Below, piece by piece: positions 1-10,864 of a stretch of DNA of 64,000 nucleotides. The stretch spans positions 2,700,287 through 2,764,286 of the forward strand of contig NW_019716255.1 in assembly GCF_900074925.1 (NCBI RefSeq). The letters run 5' to 3'. Position 1 is the stretch's first letter. Each line of letters opens with the position of its first letter. Position numbers and translations under genes: made by a program. Source of the DNA: Ramularia collo-cygni (taxonomy: Eukaryota; Ascomycota; Dothideomycetes; Mycosphaerellales; Mycosphaerellaceae). Under the pieces are notes generated by a model, which saw nothing but the letters and a program-made list of their open reading frames with translations, was not told the DNA's origin and ran no database searches.

Positions 1-679
1 TCTTGACACGCTACGTCGCCCGAATGTCCTACCTTTACCAGCCCAGCATCTATGAAATCGCGTAATGCAGAGGATACATATTATGCTTCCATGTCTTCTT
101 GACAGCGATTCTGAATTCCACGGCGATCAAGCATTAATTCAGCACGTACGAGAAGATTGTCCGAGCCATGGTCCTCTACCAACAGGCTTTGAACCAACCG
201 ACTCCATATTCCGATACAAGTAAAACGTGAATACTGCGCAAACCTACAATGTTGCTAATTGTGAGAGTTGCCACAAATAGACATCACACGACTATCCTCA
301 GTGAATGAAATGCTCCAACTTTGACCCTCAGTCTCTGGAGAGTATCTCTCTCTACTTCCCGCTCAATTTTCGAACATGTCATGCATCGACGACCATTTTC
401 ACTTCCACCCTGAATCGGTGGACGCTCTTTTTTTCCTGCACTTGATATGATTTGAAATTCACCTCAATACCGTATTCTCACCATTGGAGTGATGAGCATC
501 CATCTACCCTAACACTAACCCTAACCCTAAATTCAGATAGCTGGAAAATGTCAACGTCGACCTCATCCGGCAGCACCAAAAACGAGAGACATTCATCGGT
601 ATGATCCTGGCAGCGGACCTCTGCTGTATTGTAATGGATATATTGAAGTGGAGAGCACCTCCTTTCCATCCTCACGTCA
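1..679. other. intergenic, no gene seen
   Basis: No convincing coding region on either strand. The stretch lies downstream of the leftward RSM22 gene. The only structure noted is the telomere-like array at 507-530, listed separately. Confidence 0.6.
507..530 (-). repeat. interstitial telomere-like CCCTAA array
   Basis: Four consecutive hexamers read CCCTAA, CACTAA, CCCTAA, CCCTAA on the plus strand, that is TTAGGG on the minus strand. TTAGGG is the usual telomere repeat of filamentous ascomycetes. The array is too short to be a chromosome end and sits among unique sequence. Confidence 0.75.
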
Positions 680-3130
680 TCATTCAACACTCTGCCTCCT
701 CCCGTTCCCCAACCCTTTCTTATCCCTCTTATCCCTAATACCCTTGACCCTCCTCCCCCTCATCCTCTCCTCACTTCCCCCAAAAAGCTTTCCATCAACT
801 ATAACCCTCCCATACTCATCCGCTCCCGCTCCAGCCACATGCACAGGCGTCTTCCCTAGTCCGCCCATTCTCTTATTCAAACCCTTCATTTCCACAAGCC
901 TGGCCTCCTTATCAAACGCCTTCTTGGCTTCCACTTTTGGGTTATCCTTGGCTTTGAGATCGGCTCTCACGACCCTCGTCTTGGCTCCGAGCGCCCAGAG
1001 ATCTCCCCATGAACTTTTTCTCGCGTCGNGGAAAGCTTGCTTGGAGAAGGAGCGGGGAACGGTCCAGCGTTCGAGAGTTCCAGAGGGAGTGCAGAGATCT
1101 AGAATGACGTGCCCGGTTCGTTTCATGGGCGGTAGGACGGCACGAGGAAGTTCCAGTCCATTTGGAATACTACGCTCGTCTTCGAAACCTTCAAAAGCCT
1201 CCACAGTAGAGCTCTCCCCTTGTACAATGGGTCGCGGCAACGTCTCGGGTGCACGGAGATCTTTGCCTCTCATGACAGCCAGGTATGAGAATTCAACATC
1301 CTCATGATTCTTCCCTTTGGACCCAAAGATCTTTTGCAAGAAAGCAGGGCGATGATACCTCTGCTCAAACGCACAAATGGTACGACGACCTTTCACCATG
1401 CCTTTTTGGGTGTACATTGGGCATCCAGTGTGATTGGTGCACGGAGCGATAATCATACCAGTCTCCTTTGGCTGCATGAGAAGGTCGGCATATTCTGTCG
1501 TGCCTGGCTCTTCAATGTTGGTGGATCGCTCTGTGNAGCCGGGAGAGGATATGTGGTTGTCTAGCAGCAGATCTCGAGCACTGGCGATCATTTCGAAGCC
1601 ACGAGGTACACCCTTCTCCAGCAGAACGAGAACCCCACCGTCGGAGTGAAGCAAGTGCCAGAGGTTCTGAACATGAGGTTTACGGACGTAGTCTTCACGT
1701 AGTGGCCAAAGCGTGTGTGGCGCGATGATGATATCGAACTTGCCTTTGACTTTGGCTTCCTCAGCATGAATGTAATCAGGTAGTCGAGGGATGAAACTTG
1801 TATTGTCCAGCAGTTTGGCCGCCCGCCGTCGTAGTACATCGCTCGCAGCGAGGACAGTGGCGGAGCCGAGAGGAGCAGATAGATGTTCGCCGCCGACTTT
1901 GCCATCGGCTTCCGCCAGTGCCATGGGCGAGTCCAGACCGTCCACGTCGGACTCATGCATGCGCTCCCATTCAGCGCGTAACATATCCCGCACAGCTACG
2001 ACACCAGCACCCGCACCTCCAGCATCAAGAATGCGTAGCTCGCCCCTCTCCGCCTTGCGGACTAGATCTTCCGCCCAGGCCGTGCCCAAGCGTTTGCGAG
2101 TCTCGACCAGCACGCTCGCCACGCTGGCGTAGATTCCCGGCATGAGCGTGGAGAGGAAGACATCGCCATCCATCTCCGCCATGTTTGTCTGTGCAGCATC
2201 CAGTGTGATTGCCTTTTGCTGCATCAGCTTTCCCCGCGTCGGCGTCGAAGTGGAATGAGGCAAGCCAGGTCCCCCAAAGATCCGATGGGCGGCATCTGAT
2301 AGATGTTCCGATCGATCCGCAACGAGCAGCGAGATGGGGTCGATGAAGGTCGCACGGGGAATGTCGACGGGCGCAGGGAATCGGTTGGCGAGTGTGATGG
2401 GATGCGTTCGTCGAAACTCTCCTTCTCCCTCTCCCTCACTTTCACCCAAGTCTTGCACCTCAGCCTGAGGTTCAGCCATAGCCCTTCGTATATCCTCTGC
2501 CAGTCTCTCATCGCCACTGATTTTCCATTTCTTCTGCCTCTGCTTCACGGCCGCTTCCATCTCCATCTNCAGCTCCTCCTCTTCTGCGTCAAACTCCACT
2601 TCGCTTCCATCTTCTCTTAACAGCGTCATATCTCCCACACCCTCCGCATCCTCCACCTCGAGCATGTCCATCTTTCGCAATTCCCCAAACAATCTCTTAT
2701 ATACCATCCGCTCCTCCTCACCCAGCAAATCTCCCGGAACAAGCTCACTCCCATACCATTCCCGCAATCGCCTCACCCTTTCTTCAACACCATCACCTCC
2801 GTCCTTCCCTCCCTCTCCCGGTGTATCAACAACACCAGCCTGCATAAATACACTCTCCCTCCATTCTTGCTGGGAAATCTGTCCAGAAGCATACAAACTC
2901 TCCACCAGTTCAATCTCTTGTCGTCGAGTATAAGCCGGCCGTCTAGCAGTGGCACTGCTACTGAATCCTCGGTTCGTCCATGGTTTCCGTGGGAGACTCG
3001 CTCCGCCGCTGATGATTGCTCTCCGTGATTGCAATCCACTCCTCGCTCTCGCCACTTCTTTGGCACGAATCAACGTCCGCAGTCTGCATGTCGTGCATGC
3101 AGGCGCGTGGATCACACGCTGCATAATCAT
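680..3130 (-). CDS. RSM22: mitochondrial 37S ribosome assembly factor Rsm22 (methyltransferase-like)
   Basis: Intronless gene of about 816 aa for the Rsm22/METTL17 family, which acts in mitochondria in assembly of the small ribosomal subunit. The start at 3130 is preferred over an in-frame ATG 29 codons upstream, because it gives a basic, Arg-rich N-terminus suited to mitochondrial import (residues about 1-60). A SAM-fold glycine motif (ILDAGGAGAGV) lies near residue 370. Near residues 560-585 a cluster of three Cys and a His (CTNHTGCPM, then a Cys before AFEQRYH) matches the iron-sulfur ligand region known in METTL17-type proteins. The C-terminal 60 residues are strongly basic. Two N bases (1029, 1536) and one at 2569 each obscure a single residue. 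The family call is firm; whether it methylates rRNA cannot be seen from sequence. Confidence 0.9.
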   Translation of the reverse strand: MIMQRVIHAPACTTCRLRTLIRAKEVARARSGLQSRRAIISGGASLPRKPWTNRGFSSSATARRPAYTRRQEIELVESLYASGQISQQEWRESVFMQAGVVDTPGEGGKDGGDGVEERVRRLREWYGSELVPGDLLGEEERMVYKRLFGELRKMDMLEVEDAEGVGDMTLLREDGSEVEFDAEEEELXMEMEAAVKQRQKKWKISGDERLAEDIRRAMAEPQAEVQDLGESEGEGEGEFRRTHPITLANRFPAPVDIPRATFIDPISLLVADRSEHLSDAAHRIFGGPGLPHSTSTPTRGKLMQQKAITLDAAQTNMAEMDGDVFLSTLMPGIYASVASVLVETRKRLGTAWAEDLVRKAERGELRILDAGGAGAGVVAVRDMLRAEWERMHESDVDGLDSPMALAEADGKVGGEHLSAPLGSATVLAASDVLRRRAAKLLDNTSFIPRLPDYIHAEEAKVKGKFDIIIAPHTLWPLREDYVRKPHVQNLWHLLHSDGGVLVLLEKGVPRGFEMIASARDLLLDNHISSPGXTERSTNIEEPGTTEYADLLMQPKETGMIIAPCTNHTGCPMYTQKGMVKGRRTICAFEQRYHRPAFLQKIFGSKGKNHEDVEFSYLAVMRGKDLRAPETLPRPIVQGESSTVEAFEGFEDERSIPNGLELPRAVLPPMKRTGHVILDLCTPSGTLERWTVPRSFSKQAFXDARKSSWGDLWALGAKTRVVRADLKAKDNPKVEAKKAFDKEARLVEMKGLNKRMGGLGKTPVHVAGAGADEYGRVIVDGKLFGGSEERMRGRRVKGIRDKRDKKGLGNGRRQSVE

Positions 3131-4260
3131 CGTTGATGATGCTGTTGATAAAGACAGATGGATTTCATATCCATCTCGACTTTCCGCGTCGTCAAAGACC
3201 GCCCAATGAAATGTCACTAAATTCTGACCAACACGAAGTCACGTTACCTTACCCGTACCTGCATCCAACGACACCTCTGTTCTTGGTCTGCCAAAAGTTT
3301 GACAGCAGTTCAGAGTCTAAAGTCTATCGCCGTCCACTCCCACGGTACCCTACCGCCCATCGTATTTTGCCGAGCAGACCTCACTTGGAAGTTGGAACGA
3401 CACCAGCTCGATCGACATCACCCATATCATGAGTTGAGAATGAGACAATGTTGGACCGGAAGAAGGAAAATATAAAAACTGCATAAACGCCTTGCGTGCA
3501 ACACATCTCNCCCGCGCATGGCTCTCCTAGCAAGGTGCTTTTCAGGCTTGATCTATTGCTGCACCATAGTCTCCATGCCGCTCCTCGAATTGCCACCTCC
3601 CCATGCCTTTTCGCCTTTCCATTAAACAGACCCATCATATCATCCTCCGCCGCGTAGAAAACCAGATGCTGAATAGGAAATAAAGTCAAAGTGCAGGGGT
3701 GTTGGTTGGTCCATTTTTTGTGGGTTTGTTGTAAGATATCGTCTTGTTGGAGTGGTTGCTCAATCGTTTGGTGTGGCTTTGTAGATGACTTAATCGTTAT
3801 CTTCATTTGCCTGCAGGTGAATCCAGCTGTGCTTATCCGTGTCAATTTTTCCCATTTGCCGATGCAAGGTCGAGAAAGTTGAGTGTGCTTGAGGGATAAA
3901 GCGCCGAAAGCCCTGCCGAGTGACACTGCCAGAAATGCTGTTCGACTGCCATGACACCCTTGTGCGTCATTGCGTCCGCCTCTCATTGCTTGGGAAGCCT
4001 TCGCCCAGATTGTGCTCAGTTGCTCGATGGTTGAGTGATCGAGCTGAGATTCGTCCGGGAGAAAGCATGCAAGCGAGAAGCGAAACAACAGCCATGTGAA
4101 CGTGCACCAAAACCGATATGAAAAGTGGGGATCCCTGGTTCAGTCCGCGTGAACCTTTTCCAGAGAAGAGCAAATACAAACAAGCGGCCGATGCTGCCAT
4201 GTGTTGCTTTGCTGATGATTGAAGTTGTGAGTGGCGACCCTGCCCGTGCTTGCAAGCCTT
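3131..4260. other. intergenic: RSM22 upstream region and CK1 3' region
   Basis: Lies between two leftward genes. A 235-codon open frame at 3381-4088 on the minus strand has no recognisable domain and low-complexity, untypical composition, so I treat it as chance. No other structure seen. Confidence 0.6.
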
Positions 4261-5664
4261 TCAGTAGTTTTGGTAGCCAGGCTGATCAGCACCGCGCTTG
4301 CTGGAGCGAAGTTGCCTAAAGACGAGGAAGCAATGTCGTTAGCCAAAGTCTTCATGATCCCCTCGCGCCAAAGCAAGTTCGAACGCAGAGGAGAAGGCGC
4401 CTTACAAGACGGAGAGTGGCAGGACATGTGTATGTGCACTCACATTCCGGTGCCCTCGGGTCTCGCTGGGACCGCGCCACGACGATCCTTGGAGAGCTGG
4501 CCGGTCTGTCCACCAGTAGCCTGAGCAGTGCGGCGGCCCGACTTCTCCTCGGCCTCCTCGGCGGCAGTACCACCCTGAGCCGCAGCAATAGCCTGGGCGT
4601 TCTTCTGGTACTTGTAGACGGTCCAGTCAAAGACGTAGTCGTACTGGAAGCCTTCACGCACAAAGAGATCGCGGAAGATCTTGCGGAGGTAAGAGTAGTC
4701 TGGCTTGTCGTCGAAGCGCAGGCTGCGGGTGTAGTTGAGGTAGATGGCGAACTCGTTCGGGAAGCCACGGCAGAGGACCTCGGTCGGGGTGGTCATCTTC
4801 TTCTCCATGATGCGGTCATACTTCTGCTTCTTGGTGGCCGCCTTAAGACCTTGCCATGGGAGGGAACCACGGCAAAAGTACAGCATGACGTAGCCCAGGG
4901 ACTCCATGTCGTCGCGACGAGACTGCTCTGGGAGGTTGTTAATGGACATTCCTTGGAGGGATCATGGATTGTACATACCAACGCCGAGATGCGTGTTGAT
5001 AGAAGCATAGCGGGCAGTACCAGTAAGGTTCTTGTTCTCGCGATATGGAATGTGGAAGTGGGTCTTGGGGTCACGGTACTTCTTGGCCAGACCGAAATCG
5101 ATCACGTTGACCTGGTTGCCGCGCTTGCCAATGCCCATGAGGAAGTTGTCGGGCTTGATGTCGCGGTGGATGAAGCTCTTGGCGTGGATGTACTCGATGC
5201 GGGAGATGAGCTGGTCGGCGAGGAGGAGGACCGTCTTGAGCGAGAACTTGCGGTTGCAGAAGTTGAATAGGTCCTCAAGGGAGGGGCCGAGGAGGTCGAG
5301 CACCATGGCGTTGTAGTCACATTCTGTTCCGAACCAACGCACGAAAGGGATGCCGACGCCGCCAGCGAGCGACTTGTAGACGCGGGCCTCGTACTCCAGC
5401 TGTGGGTGCTTGGCCTTGACCGACTCGAGCTTGATGGCGATTTCCTCGCCGGAGATGATGTTGGTGCCTATAGAAGTGGTCAGTGAGTGAGTTCGGAAGG
5501 GCAGCACATGTTGGGGGAAGACATACCCAGGTAGATGTCACCGAAACTGCCGCTGCCAATCTTACGGCCGATGCGGTATTTGTTGCCCACGCGGAGATCC
5601 TGCTGTAGTGTCAATGCTGCCACCACGTCGTCGGGGAGGGACACGGGCATACCATGGTCGTCAT
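4261..5664 (-). CDS. ckiA: casein kinase I (Hrr25/CkiA type), five exons
   Basis: Ser/Thr protein kinase of the casein kinase 1 delta/epsilon-like group; family roles include trafficking, DNA repair and ribosome biogenesis. Exons on the minus strand are 5664-5653, 5599-5527, 5467-4979, 4927-4444 and 4315-4261; introns are 53, 59, 51 and 128 bp, all GT..AG. The joined product is 370 aa. The first exon is only 12 nt (Met-Thr-Thr-Met), giving the MTTMDLRVG start I recall from fungal orthologues. Glycine loop GSGSFGD is at 19-25, ATP-binding Lys41, HRD Asp131, DFG at 152-154. The last exon is supported by a donor GTGAGT, a GCTAACGAC branch site and a TTTAG acceptor, and supplies a basic tail ending GYQNY. 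Without that splice the protein would end 17 residues earlier. The catalytic core is very highly conserved. Confidence 0.95.
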
Positions 5665-7765
5665 GGTGGGTGTATGGGTTCACGAGAACGCTCGTGTCGG
5701 GGAAGATGGGAGGTCGATGTCGGTGTCGAGGAGGATGACACTACCGCTGATGGCGCGACGGCTCGGTATTTCTACCGTTCTTGGTGTTTTGGCGCGTGAC
5801 GGAGCGGGGTGGGGAGCGGTGGTGTCGGTGGTGACGAAGAAGTGAGCAAGCTGAGGCCGGATGTCAGTTGGAAGGCTCAGGTCAAAGCTGGAACTCAAAG
5901 CCGGCTGCCAAGCGAAACAGAAGGTCGATCGCTTGCGGGCGGCCGGATTGCGACGTACTTGGAGTTTGACAACAAAGGGTGCCAAATTTCCCACCTCGAG
6001 CTGCGCGAATAATGGAGGTTAGAAAGGGAAGAAAGAGAGCACGCTCGGGCACAGCGGTGAGCAGGGTGTGTTTGCGGTGTGCACGGGGAAGTGGAGCTTG
6101 ATGAAGCAAGCAGGTCAAGAGGTCAAGAGGCCGCAAGATGCCAGTAAAAGCGCGCAGCCAGCCAGAGGCGCGGGAGGAAGGGTGCTGCAGGCCGGTGATC
6201 GGCCGTCTCGGTGACAAGTCGTGTCCACGTACCTTGGAAGTGTCTTGGGCTAGCTGTGATAGCCGACGGGCGCTCAATAAGGTGAGAGCCGCGTGTCGGC
6301 GCCGAACGAGGAGAAACACTGACGGCAAATTAGTTGCGGAGCGCGCAAGAAGAAGCGCGGTGCAGTGTTGCTGCTGTTGCGGTCTGTTGTCGGTGGGAAG
6401 GTGGAGGAAGGAAGGGCGTGACGGCAGAGTTTAGCTTTAGGGCTCATGAGGCAGGCACCTTGCGCCCTGCCACTGGATTGGGCCGTGACATCTACCTTTC
6501 ATCAATCCCTCCCAATTTGATGGAGAGCCATCAATCTCGATTTGATGGATCATCGACACCTGCACTCACCCATCATCATTTCACTTTTCCTTCCATCGCA
6601 CTCCCCGAGAACGACACCGCCCTACAATCCTACAATGTCTGTCTCACAATCTCCCACCTGTTCCGATCAACGTCACACATCTATAACAACCTGGCGGTAT
6701 GCCTTTAATGTCCCGGCTGCAGCTTCGATTCATGCCCAACCGGGTCTGCCGCAGCCAATAGCCAACCAACCACCCTGTCAGCCCGAAATCACAGGCAAAC
6801 CACAAGACGTCTGCAGACAGGACATTCCTTGCATGTCACCCACGAGATGCGCCGCACTGGTGCTATATACGTAGGTGGTTGGCAGACGTGCGCGGCTGTT
6901 CAAGGGAACATTCCTACGTAAGATGATTATTGATAGCTGCAAGCCATATCAAAGCAAAGCCGAGTGCAACGTTGATCTAGTGCTACGGATCGAACTCTGT
7001 ACAGAATTGTCTTCAAACACTGACGGCATGTCACATCTTTTGGTGGCACACACATGCCCGAGTGTTTCTACATTCNCCATCAAACCTCCTTGACCGAATT
7101 TCCCGCAGATGGCGGAATTGCTGCTCCGAAATCCACATTTCGTTCGCAACACGACAAGTCATGCCGACAATGTCGGCTCCCAAGTTCCAGGGCCAGCACA
7201 CGTACACGAACACGGAGACGGACAGCTCGCCAGCGCGTTCGCGGCTTTGTGCCAGTGTTACACGAGCTGAATGCAACACCGGCCAGGCCTCGCCTGCCGC
7301 ACAAAGAGCGCCTAAGATGCCGTTCTAGGTCGCATATGGCTGATACCTCTGACCATCAAAGCTTGACGCCTATCTTTGGGACATTCTTAGACAGACTCGC
7401 TAGCATACCGATTGCGTGATGTTACTAACAATACAGCTCCGCGATATGGTCTTGCTGTCCACATGGTCATACGAAATCATTCCATATTGTCCCGAAGGAG
7501 AACGCAGATGTGTTGCACAGTGCCTCCCGGCTCGGCACACGCCAGCGGACGCATTCAGATACCAACATGTAGCCAAGCAGCATCAACGAATAAACACGTC
7601 GAACTTTCNTGACCATGGAGTGATGTGCTGAGGATGTAGACGACATCTGCCGAGAAGTTAAACGTCTGTGTTGCATCGACTTTCAAATGCATGGTATGCA
7701 ATGTATGCTGGATCAATGTATGAGCATCAATTTCTGCAAGACTCCTGCTTCAATCTGTCGTTATT
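5665..7765. other. 2.1 kb gene-free region upstream of casein kinase I
   Basis: No convincing coding region; open frames here (for example 5882-6328 minus, 6542-6874 plus) lack recognisable domains. It probably holds the kinase promoter and 5' untranslated leader, and the 3' region of the lipocalin gene. A perfect inverted repeat at 6517-6534 is listed separately. N at 7076 and 7609. Confidence 0.55.
6517..6534. repeat. 7-bp perfect inverted repeat
   Basis: TTGATGG, a 4-bp spacer AGAG, then CCATCAA. A further TTTGATGG follows about 15 bp downstream, so the half-site occurs three times within 35 bp. Could be a protein-binding palindrome in the kinase upstream region; function unknown. Confidence 0.5.
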
Positions 7766-8322
7766 CTACTCGAACTTCTCCCATTTCAAAATAGCCCTCG
7801 TCTTCGTTCCATCCTGTACCCCCTGTCAATGCCAATATCTATCACATGTCGAGACAGGCACTCAATACTTACATCAAGCAGCATATCCTGCTTCGGTTCC
7901 AAGATCATATACTGCTTCCCACCTTCTTGTTGCAATATGACCTTGCGTTCCTCAATCCCACCAATACGACTCGGATCGCTACTGACCTCGACTGTCGTCT
8001 GCCAATAAAGCCCTCCTGTATCGTCTTTGAAGAGTTGGAAGTAGCCACAGTACATGGACATTCCGCGAGCAACATATGCGAGATCAGCATCAGGAGCTAC
8101 TTGCCACGGCTTTCCAGACGGCAAGGCAGCGACGCGATCCGGTCTGAGGAGATGTGCGGCCAGCCAACCACCCTGGGATATAGAGACTCTGCCTAGAGGA
8201 CTGTCGCCGTGAGGCTTGGCGAGTAGTTTCCGTTCACCGCTACTGCAGTCGAACATCTCGTAGGATATACATTTCCAGCCTCCAGCGACTTGGTCGCGGT
8301 ATTCGGCCCACACGGATGCCAT
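7766..8322 (-). CDS. lipocalin-like domain protein
   Basis: Small protein of 168 aa resembling the lipocalin-like beta-barrel family (Lipocalin_5 type). Visible family traits are an early G-x-W-x-x-x-x-Y strand (GGWKCISYE, near residue 14), the PHGDSPLGRVSIS segment and LLRPDRVAALP. Exon 1 is 8322-7873 and exon 2 is 7822-7766, with a 50-bp intron (GTAAGT donor, TTGACAG acceptor). Splicing replaces an implausible read-through tail with a sensible end, GVQDGTKTRAILKWEKFE. Members are often small cytosolic proteins or domains in polyketide pathways; ligand and role are unknown. It is divergent from the F-box-like gene at 9484. Confidence 0.75.
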
Positions 8323-8348
8323 GATGTGATAGCCAGAGGAGTGTTGGC

Positions 8349-8372
8349 GAGTGAGTGAGTGAGTGAGTGAGT
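8349..8372. repeat. (GAGT)6 microsatellite
   Basis: Six perfect GAGT units, 24 bp, just upstream of the lipocalin-like start codon. Confidence 0.85.
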
Positions 8373-8711
8373 GATTGTCTTGCTTGCTCCGGTGGCCGAT
8401 ATCGGGTCAGGAACAGCGTCGTGAGTCTGACTCGTCAACAGTGAACCTACCTGGTAGGCTGCGGAACGAGCCGTTGTCGTCCTCATGTCCCCAACGTGTC
8501 TCAATCGACTTCCTCTCTCCGCTCCCTCCTCTCTTTCTTTCCTTCACTCCTGAGGAGGACCAGGGAGTTTACTGTGTCGGAAGCCAGGCCAGTATGATCG
8601 ACGTCGTCCGCTTCCCGCTGCCAGTTCCTCTCAGCCGCCAGTTCATCTTCGCACACCACCTCGCGCTGGAGCCGACGCCGACAAGAAAGTCATGTCGCAA
8701 TCTCCGACAGA

Positions 8712-8773
8712 CGCAGCTTGGAGGTAACGATTGAATGTCGAGGCGCAGCTTGGAGGTAACGATTGAATGTCGA
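8712..8773. repeat. 32-bp tandem duplication
   Basis: A 30-bp segment beginning CGCAGCTTGGAGGTAACG occurs at 8712-8741 and again, identical, at 8744-8773, giving a 32-bp period. Identity of the copies suggests a recent duplication. Confidence 0.9.
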
Positions 8774-9483
8774 CCGGTCGAAGACTCTGTTGGATACTCG
8801 AAGACATCCTTCTTGCGCCTCCGCGGACATGCGAACGAGCGAACGACCGTCTCTACCCATACGTTCCTTCAAGTTGAGACGAGTAGCGCGGCACCCCTGT
8901 CCAATCCTGGTTGCTGAAGCAAATCTCATGAAAGTTGTCATCAATCCAGAATCAAAATGGCGATCAGGGTGCTATGCGCTACTCGTCTCAAGATAAAGGA
9001 CTGCACTCCGGTGCGTTTTTACCTGTAGTGCGCGGGCCCCGCTACTTGGCTGGAGTGGACATCTCATCACGCTCGAACCTATTCTTAAGGATGAGAACTG
9101 CATGCGCACTACGGGAAAAATCACACCGTTGTACGACTTCCCTGAGAGGACGGCGGTTTACCTGTATCCAACCTAAGTATACCACAAGCATTTCTCCTTC
9201 AATTCAACTTCGTAGTCCCCCTTCACCGTCTGTCTTGCTTCCGTCGTGCCTTGTTGCTCGTCTGAGGTAAACCTTCGCGAGGGTTGCTCCCGAAAGTCTG
9301 AACAGCGTCCTCAATATGCTTGGCGGCCATACCACCCACCTACTTGTTCTCTGCTTCTCTGCTCCTCTACTTCTCCATCCCTCCACCCGACCACACTTCT
9401 TAGAACGTTCACCATCCTTCATACAACGTTCACGCACGCCCAATCTATCATCGTTCAGCAAACACACTTGACACGTCAAAATC

Positions 9484-10374
9484 ATGCCTTACACCAGATC
9501 GATGGCCCTCGCGGCCCGCACAGCTGCACCCGCCGCGTCGCGAGATGATGCAGCATCCGCAGCGCAGCCTGCCAAAGAAGTAAGTTCCCTGCGTTTCCCT
9601 CTGTCGTAGTATGGCTATGGCATCAGAGGCGATACCGCCCATAGCAATCACACATTCCACAAGGAGAGAGCCGCTGACATCTATAATCAGGCGTTCCCCC
9701 TGCTCGCACTCCCTTACGAACTCCGCGCAATGATATTCGAACACGCAACACGCGATGGCCCGGTTCTCGTGCGTAACAACAGGAAAGCGCCCTTCCAACT
9801 GGCTTCTCCGTTCTCCGGAGTGAACCGGCAAATCCAGGCAGAGCTTCAGCCAATCGTGGAACGGCTCACGCCAACCTCATGGAGACAAGCAGGGAAGATC
9901 ACAGTCGACGTGTATAATCTGAACTTCGATACACTTTTTGACTTTCTAGACGCCCTCACGCGACAGGAAATTCAGGATTACAGAAGACTTGGTACCGTCA
10001 TCACCCCCAGGCTGCGATTCGGACGATGTTCGCGAAGGTATAGATCACGTCGGCAGATCAGAGAAGAAGACATGGAGTCACTGGTCGACTGGTTGGAGAC
10101 CTCCATGACTCAAACAGAAGAATGGTCTGGTATAAGTGACTGGAAATGCGAATTTGTTGTCAACAAGCCCGAGACGACGCTCATCCCCTGGCTACGAGCC
10201 CTTGACAAATTCTCGGACGACGTATATTTCAGCCCAAGTCGAGCAATGACACGTCCGGGCAAGTTGAGATTGAGACAGGCGATCCAGAAGATCGTAGACA
10301 CGGGCGTGGATGTCTTGCACAGGTCCAATCTGGTTCTGTACGAAACACAGGCAGGCGATGAAGAAAGATATTGA
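9484..10374 (+). CDS. F-box-like hypothetical protein
   Basis: Two-exon gene, 259 aa: exon 1 9484-9579, exon 2 9691-10374, intron 111 bp (GTAAGT donor, CTGAC branch, AATCAG acceptor). Residues 1-32 are Ala-rich. Exon 2 opens with LLALPYELRAMIFEHA, the short Pro-Tyr-Glu-Leu-Arg helix common to fungal F-box-like proteins of unknown function. Such proteins may tether substrates to SCF ubiquitin ligases, but the full F-box is not clear here. The remainder (about residues 60-259) has no recognised domain. A fairly typical example of the many lineage-expanded fungal genes with this N-terminal signature. Confidence 0.7.
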
Positions 10375-10864
10375 CCATCGCATTGGGATGTTGAACATGG
10401 ATCGCTTACAGATTTCACCTGTCGCGGGGAGACTGGCATCTCCAGCCACAGACTTCCCATCCCGCGTCGAAGTGCCGATTCTTGGAAAATTCCCGGCAAG
10501 GATTTAACCGAATACCCGACATCTTCAATACCACCTGCTTCTCGCCATACCCATTGTTGATCATACCGCCGCATCGCATGCGGGGTTCGCATAAGCACAC
10601 GAGACCCACCGAAGTGTGGAGTTCTGGCCGCCGGAGTCAATTGCCGCTCTAGGCTGTCGTTCGTCCAGCGATTCGTTGTGCTGTTTACCTCAAACAGAGC
10701 CCGCCTCACGATGGCAGACTTTTATTTAAAAAGGTGGGCTCTCCCACCTCCTTGTGCATATATCGCGTGGCCTGCTGGTGGCTGAATCGATTTTCTGGAC
10801 CTTCAACTACCTTTTCTTTCCTGCCGTTGACCGTTGTTCGACGGTACACTTGGACACCAAAAAC
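10375..10864. other. intergenic, promoter of the tannase-like gene
   Basis: An A/T-rich TTTATTTAAAAAGG segment at about 10722-10735 lies some 130 bp upstream of the next start codon and may be a core promoter element. No gene seen; open frames on the minus strand here are antisense to the F-box-like gene. Confidence 0.5.

Larger units (their letters stand above)
8323..9483. other. divergent intergenic region with simple and tandem repeats
   Basis: Lies between the divergent lipocalin-like and F-box-like genes and carries both promoters. It holds a (GAGT)6 run at 8349-8372 and a 32-bp tandem duplication at 8712-8773. A pyrimidine-rich stretch precedes the ATG at 9484. No gene seen. Confidence 0.55.

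Noticed and set aside
3381..4088. 235-codon frame on the minus strand between RSM22 and the kinase
   Set aside because: No domain, patchy composition and no match in style to neighbouring genes; it overlaps the probable 3' UTR of the kinase and the RSM22 promoter.
4416..5270. Long plus-strand frame over casein kinase I
   Set aside because: Antisense shadow of the kinase exons produced by codon bias; the kinase reading is unambiguous.
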